Shown here in pieces: positions 55,035 through 64,000 of a stretch of DNA of 64,000 nucleotides (positions are counted from its first letter, which is position 1; every line of letters starts with the position of its first letter). The position numbers and the translations under genes are program-made. The stretch lies in the NCBI RefSeq assembly GCF_003569005.1, contig NZ_BCUR01000001.1, forward strand, positions 935,893-999,892, in the 5' to 3' direction. The notes under the pieces are model-generated. The model ran no database searches, was not told the DNA's origin, and worked only from the letters and a program-made list of their open reading frames with translations. Origin of the DNA: Vibrio superstes (GTDB lineage: Bacteria > Pseudomonadota > Gammaproteobacteria > Enterobacterales > Vibrionaceae).

Positions 55035-55754
55035 ATGGAAGCTACAAAAAACTGGTTTCGCTCCTGTCTAGGGCGTTACATTTCGTACATACAAAGAGCG
55101 AAAGCAACGGACGGAAGCAGGATTCTATCTCTACTAATTGGGGGCGTTCTATCTCTTGGCTTAAGTCTGGCAGGTGCTGAGGCAGTTATTCATGATTTAG
55201 ATACTGAACACAAAAACTCAACTCAGAAATTCTTGTTCGATCAAAATCGGAAAGTAATTGAGAAAGGTTATCTCAAAGCGGAATATTGTGCTTCTAAAGA
55301 CACAGTAAGTCGAAAAGCTAAAGTATGTGCGGATGCAGAAATAGCGCTGGTCGATTACTACAATAACAGTTCAGTGAAAGAGGACTCTTTAGTAATAGGT
55401 ACAGACTACGACTACTTGCTGCTTTTGTATAAAAAAGCTTTATACGAGGTGCGAACAGCAACCTTAACCCCCGAAATGAGTATCTTTTCAATGTTTCCAT
55501 TTAACATGGTTTCCGTTAATTACTTTGAGCTTGTAACCAAAACAGGAGTCGCTTCTTGGAAAGTCTGGATAATACTCTTGTTCCCGCTAATCTTTTTTGT
55601 ACATGTCTACTTTTTGTATGTGAGGAAATCCCCTGAACCAACCCCTGATGATAGTTCAGGTAGCGGCCTAAATGGTACTGACAACGCGGAGCCTGATAAT
55701 CACGGGGATTGCACTAATAACCTAAGCGAAGACGAGTTATCACCAACACGTTAA
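55035..55754 (+). CDS. Two-TM membrane protein, unrecognised
   Basis: The 239-residue protein has an N-terminal membrane helix (about 30-50), a central extracytoplasmic or cytoplasmic domain with two cysteines (AEYCASKDTV, KVCADAE), a second helix (173-193), and a hydrophilic C-terminal tail rich in S, D, N, E and P. No family is recognised. It has an AAGGAATTTA sequence before ATG 55035 and no clear partner. The location between repeats suggests accessory origin. Confidence 0.65.
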   Translation: MEATKNWFRSCLGRYISYIQRAKATDGSRILSLLIGGVLSLGLSLAGAEAVIHDLDTEHKNSTQKFLFDQNRKVIEKGYLKAEYCASKDTVSRKAKVCADAEIALVDYYNNSSVKEDSLVIGTDYDYLLLLYKKALYEVRTATLTPEMSIFSMFPFNMVSVNYFELVTKTGVASWKVWIILLFPLIFFVHVYFLYVRKSPEPTPDDSSGSGLNGTDNAEPDNHGDCTNNLSEDELSPTR

Positions 55755-55926
55755 CTTGCCCGTACTCAGCTAAATTCAATCTACAAAAAAGCGTACTCTA
55801 GCCTCAAGCCATTGCGCTTTGTTGTGTTAGTTGAGGGTGAAGAGGGGCTGTAAAGCTCCTCTTCAAATATATCACACATAGCATAATCACCATTGTGAGA
55901 CACTTTTGGACAGGAATGAATCCAAA

Positions 55927-55974
55927 GCGTCTACTTCGGTGTTAGCTGCGCGACACTTGTTCTTGTTTGTTATG
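55927..55974. repeat. GCGTCT...GTTATG repeat, copy 1
   Basis: GCGTCT, CTTCGGTGTTA, TTGTTC and TTGTTATG occur in this order within 48 bases and recur in the same order at 56491-56530. The copy lies beside the 3' end of the GNAT gene. Confidence 0.5.
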
Positions 55975-55977
55975 CTT

Positions 55978-56391
55978 TTATTTGAAGTAGAACGGATTAT
56001 CGTAGACTGTATGCGGTTTCACTGAATCATCCAGATACAGGCGAAGATGAACGCGATAACCTAAGCTTTGATAGACTTCAAATCCAAGTGATTTATAGAA
56101 GCCGACTAGATTCTCAATAGTTATACCGCTACCGTCATCTGGTTCGGCGGTGATCTCAACACAAGCTTTAGGGCATGCGACTTCAATACGTTTTATTGCA
56201 TCCTTCATCAATTCTCGAGCGAACCCTTTACCTCGAAATTCAGGCAATATGTCTATACGTTCAATCGTATAGACATTGTCGGGTTCAGGAGCTTTTCTCC
56301 ACATGCAATTACAATCATCAGCGTAATTTTCGAAGTATGAATATGAAAAACCTTGGCTTTCTCTATACCAAATATTGGACAGCAGGTTCAT
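55978..56391 (-). CDS. GNAT-family acetyltransferase
   Basis: The 137-residue protein has a clear GNAT core: TIERIDILPEFRGKGFARELM with the acetyl-CoA binding loop, then TIENLVGFYKSLGF. The substrate cannot be told. ATG 56391 has AAGGAG seven bases upstream, better than the longer frame that begins at 56472. It is flanked by two similar 40-50-bp sequences, 55927-55974 and 56491-56530, in the same orientation. Confidence 0.83.
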   Translation of the reverse strand: MNLLSNIWYRESQGFSYSYFENYADDCNCMWRKAPEPDNVYTIERIDILPEFRGKGFARELMKDAIKRIEVACPKACVEITAEPDDGSGITIENLVGFYKSLGFEVYQSLGYRVHLRLYLDDSVKPHTVYDNPFYFK

Positions 56392-56775
56392 GTAACTCCT
56401 TATAGATAAACTGTGATTAGCTAAGTTTATCGTAAAAGCGTGTAGATATTTACCAATAACATAACAGCTCAATAACAGCGTAGCTTTGCTGCGTCTGGCT
56501 TCGTAGGTGTTAAGTTGTTCGATTGTTATGAGTCAAGGCCACGGATGACTATGGTAAGACCCAACTTACTAGACATTACACAGATAAGAAAAAATAGGTC
56601 AAATCACCTCTTTGTGATTTGTGAGGTTGAGCGACACTAGCACAAAATGGGGCACTTCTGAGTTACGAAGTGCCAGCTGTGAAGGCTTTGCCATTTCTGA
56701 GTTAAAACATACCATCAATTAGTAAAGTTTGAATAAGTAAACGTTGGTCTAAACCGATCAAAATAGTGGATACCT
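56392..56775. repeat. Gene-free region with repeat copies
   Basis: There is no gene. It holds the second GCGTCT...GTTATG copy (56491-56530), element II from CTTACTAGACATTAC (56565-56579), and hairpin copy D: GGCACTTC (56651-56658) and GAAGTGCC (56667-56674) around the loop TGAGTTAC, followed by AGCTGTGAAG. Copy D and copy A share loop and downstream GCTGTGAA. Confidence 0.65.
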
Positions 56776-57660
56776 CTAATTCTCGTATTGAGGAGGTAGG
56801 TACGCTTTTACATAATAAACAACTTCAGACACATACTTTCCAGTATCAAAGACTGGAGCACTGTGACCAACACCTTGCTCAACAAAAAGTTGATTCTCTA
56901 CACCGTACTTGTCTAAAACTTGCTTGAGTAACTCGCTTTGCTCTAATGGTACAGGCTTATCTAAATCACCGTGAAGCATGATAAACGGTGGCGAATTTTC
57001 AGTGATGTAATGTGTTGGTGAAGCAGCTTTAGCTATCTCTGGTATCTCGCTAGGTATCCCACCAAGGAATCGAGATACTGATGCGCGTTCAGTCGTTGGT
57101 CTATTGCCCTTGTTACCTAAAGCCAGCAAATCGGTGGGCCCAAAGAAACTCACCACCGCTTTAACTCGATACTTTGGCTGTTCAAGAAAGTCGACCTGGT
57201 GCTCATTCGTAGCACCAACCAGATTCGCTAGGTGCGCGCCTGCAGAACGGCCCATTACGATAAGTTCATCCGCTTTTACACCATACTCACCAGCATGCGT
57301 GCTCAAATAATTGATTGCATCATTGACATCTTGAACTGGCTCTGGGAATGATGCTTCTCCGCTCAATCGATAGCTGACTGCAGCAATGGCATAGCCTTCA
57401 GTTAACACAGACTCTAGCAACAGTGGATTTTGCTCTGGCAATAGTTCTTTATTGCCTCTCTTCCATGCTCCCCCATGTACCCATACTAAGAGGGGGGATT
57501 CGACGCCTAACTCTACATTGGGCAAATAGAGGTCAAGTGCGAGTTCTCGATCATCAAGCTGTTTAAAAGGAATGTCTTTTTTTACTGTGTAATCGTCAAA
57601 TGCATAAACATTAAACGTACTCAGTAACGAAACGAGCACAAACGGTATGACATGTTTCAT
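56776..57660 (-). CDS. Periplasmic alpha/beta hydrolase (BD-FAE-like esterase)
   Basis: The 294-residue protein has a signal peptide (VLVSLLSTFNVYA) and the alpha/beta-hydrolase motifs: VWVHGGAWKRGN (oxyanion region), the nucleophile GRSAGAH, an acid region LHGDLDKPVP, and a catalytic histidine in GVGHSAP. It lies 75 bases after the IrgA-like receptor gene on the same strand, so it is probably expressed with it under Fur. A periplasmic esterase next to a catecholate receptor may hydrolyse an ester-type siderophore, as shown for Campylobacter Cee and Pseudomonas PfeE, though the sequence family is not the same in my reading. Confidence 0.82.
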   Translation of the reverse strand: MKHVIPFVLVSLLSTFNVYAFDDYTVKKDIPFKQLDDRELALDLYLPNVELGVESPLLVWVHGGAWKRGNKELLPEQNPLLLESVLTEGYAIAAVSYRLSGEASFPEPVQDVNDAINYLSTHAGEYGVKADELIVMGRSAGAHLANLVGATNEHQVDFLEQPKYRVKAVVSFFGPTDLLALGNKGNRPTTERASVSRFLGGIPSEIPEIAKAASPTHYITENSPPFIMLHGDLDKPVPLEQSELLKQVLDKYGVENQLFVEQGVGHSAPVFDTGKYVSEVVYYVKAYLPPQYEN

Positions 57661-57734
57661 AAATTAACCTATGAAAATTGCCTCAAGCACGTTGAGGCAT
57701 GTGACCAATGACTATTGAATTAACTGGATATATT

Positions 57735-59639
57735 TTAAAAACTAGTATCAATGGCAATCCAGTAGCGACGGCCATCTTCAACATACCCATACTCTTCATA
57801 GCTGGTTTCTTGATCAAATAAATTGTAGATAGCTGCCATCAATTTGACGTTATTGTTGATACGCCAGTTAGCGCCAATATCTACATATGTGATCGAGGGT
57901 GCGAGGGTGCGAGTTGAATTAATGGAAATATTATCATTCTCCTCGCTACGGTATGCGACACGTGTCCAAGTATTCACATTGTCCCTCACTTTCCAGTCTG
58001 CATTCACAGAGGCTAAATGCTCTGGCATTTGGGTTAATGGCTGCCCTTTATCCTCACCTGATTTTTTCTCACTGTAAGTGTAAGTATAGTTAGCCGCTAA
58101 TCGGACATCAGTGGTGATATTCCTCGCTACAGTAAACTCCGAGCCATAAGTGATCGCTTCATCAACGTTTTCATACGTCTTATCACAATCGCCGCTGCAA
58201 TTGTCATCCAGTTGGCGCAGATTGATTTTGTCTTTGAAGTCGCTATAGAAAAAAGTCATGCTAGATGTCAGTGTATTGCCGCCGGCATAGTAAAAACCGA
58301 TCTCGCTGTTCACTGAAGACTCTGCTTTCAGATCAGAGTTTCCGTAAACTACGCAGTTGCCCCTACAGCTCTCTTGCTCCCATTCTTCTTCCATTTCTGT
58401 CAAACTCGGTGCACGGTAGCCTGTCGAAACACCACCTTTGATCACCCAGTCAGTATCGACATTCCACACACCATAGACTCTTGGGCTAAGTTGTGATTGA
58501 AAATTCTCATTGTCGTCGTATCTCAAACCTAACGTCAGAGCGAAGTCTTGCATCATGTACCACTCATTCTCAGCATACAGTGACCATTGAGAGTTTTTGA
58601 ATACGAACTCGTTGTTATCAAGTGCTTGTTTAGAATAAGCAATGCCTGCAGTAACGAAATGATCTCCTAAAGGAACAGACCATTGCGAATTGAAATTGGT
58701 GTTTTCTACTTCAAGCTCTCGACCTACGTTCTCAACCACCTCTTGTGTTACGTAGGAAGTAGCATCACCCCATAAGTAGCTCCCTGAATGAGACAAACTG
58801 TATGACTCACGGTTATTGTTAGTCTCCGTACTACCGCGATTGGTCGACTTACCATCTGTATTAAAGCGCTTCTGATCATGGCTAGTGTAGTCAAAGCTAA
58901 AGGTGTCATTATCTGTTGGTGTTAAGTGGACCGACGCGCGGTAGTTATCCAGCTCTTTACCACCGTTTCCATTTTCAATATTGTCTTCTTTTCGCTCTTG
59001 GTACATACCGGTCAATGATGCACTAAGTAGCCCGTCAATTAAGGGGCCAGCTAGATAAAGCTCACCTTGGTAAGTGTTCCCGGAGTTAGAGTTTTCTTGT
59101 AGGATTGTCTCTGCTCGTAAGTTACCATGCCACTGCTGATAGTCTTTACGTGTGATGATGTTGATGACACCACCGATCGCATCCGAGCCATAAAGTGTCG
59201 ACATTGGACCGCGCACAACTTCAATTCTTTCTATGGCATTGAGCGGAGGCAACCAGTCTTGCTCAAAACCACCGCTGCTGCTCGGTTGAGTCTCTCGGCC
59301 AGTTTGCTTTCGCCCATCAACTAAAATTGCAGTATATTCAGGCGGCATGCCACGCAAAGAAATGTCTTGTCTTGAACCACCACCCGTCACGGTCACACCT
59401 GGTATGTCACGAAGAGCATCGGTCAAGTCCTGATAGGCACGATTCTCAATCTGCTCTCGGTCAATCACACTGATGGAGGCTGGTGCTTGCGTCACTGTCT
59501 GCTCGTACCCTGCCGCTGTTACGACTAAGGTTTCCATCGGCTCGGTGTTTGATTCCGCAAAAGTAGGCAGTGACAGTGTTGTCGCTACGCCACTAATTAC
59601 TACAGCTAACGGAGTACGATGAAAAATTGCTGATGACAT
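57735..59639 (-). CDS. irgA: TonB-dependent catecholate siderophore receptor, IrgA-like
   Basis: The 634-residue outer-membrane barrel has a signal peptide (TTLSLPTFA), a TonB-box-like METLVVTA, the plug (ASISVIDREQIENRAYQDLT, GSDAIGGVINIITRKD), and ends in phenylalanine. Many segments match Vibrio cholerae IrgA, an enterobactin receptor, such as VIKGGVSTGYRAPSL and the end EYGYVEDGRRYW. It should import ferric catecholates. A Fur-like box lies 22-40 bases upstream. The esterase follows, and a LysR gene is upstream on the same strand. Confidence 0.85.
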   Translation of the reverse strand: MSSAIFHRTPLAVVISGVATTLSLPTFAESNTEPMETLVVTAAGYEQTVTQAPASISVIDREQIENRAYQDLTDALRDIPGVTVTGGGSRQDISLRGMPPEYTAILVDGRKQTGRETQPSSSGGFEQDWLPPLNAIERIEVVRGPMSTLYGSDAIGGVINIITRKDYQQWHGNLRAETILQENSNSGNTYQGELYLAGPLIDGLLSASLTGMYQERKEDNIENGNGGKELDNYRASVHLTPTDNDTFSFDYTSHDQKRFNTDGKSTNRGSTETNNNRESYSLSHSGSYLWGDATSYVTQEVVENVGRELEVENTNFNSQWSVPLGDHFVTAGIAYSKQALDNNEFVFKNSQWSLYAENEWYMMQDFALTLGLRYDDNENFQSQLSPRVYGVWNVDTDWVIKGGVSTGYRAPSLTEMEEEWEQESCRGNCVVYGNSDLKAESSVNSEIGFYYAGGNTLTSSMTFFYSDFKDKINLRQLDDNCSGDCDKTYENVDEAITYGSEFTVARNITTDVRLAANYTYTYSEKKSGEDKGQPLTQMPEHLASVNADWKVRDNVNTWTRVAYRSEENDNISINSTRTLAPSITYVDIGANWRINNNVKLMAAIYNLFDQETSYEEYGYVEDGRRYWIAIDTSF

Positions 59640-59661
59640 TTCCTTTGTAACCTACGATATA

Positions 59662-59680
59662 AATGATAATCGTTTTCAAT
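59662..59680 (-). promoter_or_regulatory. Fur-box-like site upstream of irgA
   Basis: AATGATAATCGTTTTCAAT contains the core TGATAATC, and the surrounding 19-base frame matches the Fur consensus at 14 positions by eye. It fits iron repression of the receptor and the downstream esterase. Confidence 0.7.
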
Positions 59681-59769
59681 TACACCGTAAATGAAATTGA
59701 TTCGCAATCAATATGCTATCGGCAATGAGCAAAACCACTATCCCAAAATTGCATAGTAGTATGACCCTA

Positions 59770-60708
59770 CTATGCAACTGTAGGGTTGTCGCTATAGAGC
59801 TCTTTAAAAATTGAGCGCACCCATTGGCACATTGGATCTTCGTGAAATCGCTTATGCCAAAAAAGATATACCGCTTCAAAATCCAATTGCAGCTCCTTTG
59901 GCACTGGTTTTCCGATTAGGCGTTCATCTGAGCATATGTCTTGGGCATAGCTTGTGGGAACATGGAATACAGTGTCGGTTTCGGCCGCAATATTCGCCAC
60001 AGAACTAAAATGGCTGACTTGTATAGGTATCGAAAGCCTGTTCTTCTTGTCGACCAAACCCAGCTCAACAAACTTATGTTCAAATGATAGGGTCTTCTCT
60101 CCCTGTAACGAGATCTGACCAAATTGGGCTTTTAATAGCATCTCTGGTGTAATGTCTTTATTGGCTAACGGGTGCTCTTTATTCATCACCAAACGAAAGT
60201 CTCGATCTGCTAGCTTCATTTTATATAAGCTCTGTTCTGAGTTTGATGGTTGGTGTGATGACAATACAAAGTGCACGTCACCTGCGTTCAAAGACTCAAA
60301 ATGCCTTTGCGCTGAAGTATCAATGCTCACAGTCATTTTCGGCGCAGTCTCACGAATCCGTTTGATCACTTTTGGCATCAAGGTATTCATCTGAGGGTGC
60401 AATCCAAAGAAGCGAACAGTCGCTTCGTTGTCTTTAGGAGAAAACGATTGTTTGTGTGCTAGTACCTCGAGACTATTAATCACTAGGTTAATATCTGCAC
60501 GTAGACTTTCTGCTTTCGTGGTGAGTTCATAGCCAGTATGAGTTCTTACTAAAAGCTCATCGGCAAACAGTGCCCTCATTTTTTGTAAAGCCCGACTTAC
60601 TGTAGACTGACTAAGGTTCATATGATGAGCCGTGTTTGAGACGTGCTTCTCTTCAAGCAGGGTTTTCAAAACTATCAGAGATTGAATATCGAGTTGGGAG
60701 ATGTCCAT
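59770..60708 (-). CDS. LysR-family regulator (NodD/LeuO-like branch)
   Basis: The 312-residue protein has a LysR helix-turn-helix (LIVLKTLLEEKHVSNTAHHM, LSQSTVSRALQKMRALF) and a LeuO/NodD-type effector domain. It lies upstream of irgA on the same strand with a 130-bp gap that holds the Fur box. It is not the IrgB protein known from V. cholerae, which is transcribed divergently and has a different sequence. ATG 60708 (MDISQLD) is used; M1 at 60723 is also possible. Confidence 0.83.
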   Translation of the reverse strand: MDISQLDIQSLIVLKTLLEEKHVSNTAHHMNLSQSTVSRALQKMRALFADELLVRTHTGYELTTKAESLRADINLVINSLEVLAHKQSFSPKDNEATVRFFGLHPQMNTLMPKVIKRIRETAPKMTVSIDTSAQRHFESLNAGDVHFVLSSHQPSNSEQSLYKMKLADRDFRLVMNKEHPLANKDITPEMLLKAQFGQISLQGEKTLSFEHKFVELGLVDKKNRLSIPIQVSHFSSVANIAAETDTVFHVPTSYAQDICSDERLIGKPVPKELQLDFEAVYLFWHKRFHEDPMCQWVRSIFKELYSDNPTVA

Positions 60709-61460
60709 GGAATTTAGTATCACTGGTTACATTGAACGAAACTGTATTATTCACATAATATCATCTCTTTTAGGGTGACATTCCTTGTGACAGGCATTTT
60801 TAGCTTTAACGAGCTAGGAATGACAACGGTATAGCGATACACACGGAAAAATCATTTAATTACCGTTTGGCCTATTACTTTTGTTTTATCAATTATTGTC
60901 GGTAACCTAAGCTTCAAAGAGGGTAACTGTCTTCATTTCAAACTGAAGTGTCAGATCTAGTCAGAATTAATACAGGTGAAGGTACGTTTAAATGTTTTGT
61001 TCGCTAAAGAAATTACTCATTCACATGCTGTTATGCGCGTTTGCCATACTAAAAGTTATCTAAACTCCGCTCCAGACGAATTCATGTGTCTCAGTACCCC
61101 ATCGAACTGATCATTCCTTTTCTGATTCCGTAACCTTTCTGTGCAAGTTCAACGTGTTCAATGTTTGAACTACGATCTCTGGCGTTATGGAATATGTCAG
61201 TAGATAGGAAGAGTTATTTCACTAGCTAAGTCATGTCCCGAAGCTTTTTAGGCTTCAGTGAACGATCTATTTGAAAATAGTGTGTTGACCTACTTTTGGA
61301 TAAGCAGAATTTTGGTAATTGAAGCAGAAGAGCCTAACCCACACGTGTCTATCAAGTCTGTGGCTGTTCATGTGCTAACTGAACGAAATGTGTCGACAAA
61401 TATCAGGAATTATCACAATATGCGGCGTTTCTGTATGCTGAAAATTTAGTCCTTACAATT
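60709..61460. repeat. Gene-free region with a diverged repeat
   Basis: No gene is seen in 750 bases. At 61312-61376 the sequence aligns with 41722-41787. The stretch GAAGCTTTTTAGGCTTC (61240-61256) forms a short stem. The upstream part is AT-rich without clear signals. Confidence 0.5.
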
Positions 61461-62306
61461 ATGAAATCCCCCAACATAGAGCATATTCACTACTTCGTTG
61501 CCGTTGTCGAAACGGGTAGTTTTACTAAAGCTTCGAAAAAGTTAAGAAAAGATCGTAGTTCTGTAGGCCAGGCCATAGCTCTTTTAGAAATCGATCTTGG
61601 TGTTTCTCTATTCAAGCGAAATGGACCGAGTATAAAAGTGACCGATGAGGGTGAAGCACTTTAAAGGCGAGCACACTCTTTAATTCAGCACTACCAGTCA
61701 TTCTGCCAATTTGGTCATAATCTTTGTGCCGACAGCAAAGCGACTCTGAGTATTGGCGTTGATGGCTTTACAAGCCCAAGAGACATAGCGGTAATAGACA
61801 GAGCTCTTTATGAGAACTACCCAGCGGTTATCGTTAACTGGGTAAAAGGAACCGGTGAGGTGCTCGGTACGATGCTTGAAAAGGGGGAGTTAGATTTTGC
61901 TATCAGAATGTACAACAATCGAACCTTGCCGGAGGGTTATCATACCGTTCACTTAGATGATGTGAAGTTACTGGCGGTAACTTCATCTTTGAACTTGGAC
62001 AAAGAAGCTCGCGATCTCCCTATCTTTTTCTTTGATGGCTTAGATGAGGTTATCTTGAGTACGCATTTTGAACATTCACAAAAAGTGCCTGATGCGACGA
62101 CAGCACTGTCCATTTTGCGAGTCAAGCCAGGGGTAGCAATAATACCTGAATCTATGCATGAACAAGGAGAACATCAGCCTATTGCGATTAATGGAGCAAA
62201 TCATCTTCTCATTCGACGAGTATTACTTTGGTATCAAAATCTTCAGTTAAACCCAGAAAAAAGATTCATAATCAGTAACTTAATGAGCCTTCTTCAATCC
62301 AACTGA
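61461..62306 (+). pseudogene. LysR-family regulator gene broken by an in-frame stop
   Basis: The reading frame continues for 281 codons, but a TAA at 61662-61664 falls after residue 67, directly after VTDEGEAL, where LysR proteins usually have a tyrosine or a similar residue. Before the stop is an intact helix-turn-helix (HYFVAVVETGSFTKASKKL); after it the effector domain is intact (TLSIGVDGFTSPRDIAVIDR ... to the end). Both parts are in the same frame, so one base change explains the break. The sequence is not OxyR. Its neighbour downstream is katG. Confidence 0.8.

Positions 62307-64000
<1,694 letters not shown>

Noticed and set aside
55927..56530. Integron attC sites around the GNAT gene
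   Set aside because: The repeats are direct and similar, but the required R-box pair (RYYYAAC/GTTRRRY) at both ends of one imperfect palindrome was not found, nor an integrase.
59770..60708. irgB
   Set aside because: Orientation differs from the V. cholerae arrangement and the protein sequence belongs to another LysR branch.
61461..62306. oxyR next to katG
   Set aside because: The helix-turn-helix and effector domain do not resemble OxyR, and no redox cysteine pair in OxyR context is seen.

Overview
The window looks like a gammaproteobacterial, very probably Vibrio, chromosome segment. The basis is moderate GC content, proteins that read like Vibrio homologues (IrgA-type receptor, SURF1/CtaA/CtaB block, DUF3299 lipoproteins, VmeAB-type efflux pump), and short palindromic intergenic repeats of a kind I associate with vibrios. 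No rRNA, tRNA, CRISPR array, transposase or prophage was seen. The genus is an inference, not a database result.

Layout. 0-3.3 kb: tail of a cytochrome c oxidase assembly operon (SURF1, a Sco-like protein, heme A synthase, heme O synthase). 3.5-9.6 kb: a flavodoxin-fold oxidoreductase with a divergent LysR, then uronate/polysaccharide genes (secreted PL7 alginate lyase, VOC protein, kduD, RpiB-fold isomerase) with operator-like palindromes. 9.6-16.2 kb: redox and stress enzymes (CurA-type reductase, diheme peroxidase lipoprotein, Fe-ADH, SoxR with a SoxR-box-like site in its leader, GNAT-HAD fusion, RibD-like reductase). 16.5-19.2 kb: a metallophosphoesterase lipoprotein followed by a DUF3299 lipoprotein. 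19.2-27.8 kb: ABC1/UbiB kinase-like protein, catalase with a Fur-like box, radical SAM protein, crotonase, quinone oxidoreductase and LysR. 27.8-31.7 kb: a PHP-phosphoesterase lipoprotein followed by a second DUF3299 protein, then a glutamate-synthase-like protein carrying two CDGSH Fe-S motifs. 31.9-41.6 kb: homocysteine methyltransferase, GT2/START pair, ASCH/HD pair, hisC/solute-binding-protein pair, regulators and a serine hydrolase.

42-53.1 kb: two extracytoplasmic domain proteins (DUF1566, FISUMP), an RND efflux operon with a cytochrome b561, a truncated SRPBCC gene, an AraC regulator with a lipoprotein hydrolase, and an SDR. 53.1-56.8 kb is accessory-looking: a PD-(D/E)XK nuclease-like protein, an unrecognised two-TM protein and an acetyltransferase, separated by long gaps holding diverged repeats. 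56.8-60.7 kb: a Fur-boxed IrgA-like TonB receptor followed by a periplasmic esterase, with a LysR gene upstream. 61.4-64 kb: a LysR pseudogene and the first two thirds of katG, which runs off the window end.

The most interesting signal is a recurring arrangement: an exported lipoprotein phosphoesterase of one of two unrelated folds (calcineurin-like or PHP), then a stem-loop, then a DUF3299 protein carrying a conserved GACIH-PPPP motif. It occurs twice within about 13 kb and suggests a periplasmic metal/phosphoesterase partnership that I cannot match to a described system. Second is a hairpin repeat family with compensatory base changes, one copy of which supplies the stop codon of a truncated SRPBCC gene.
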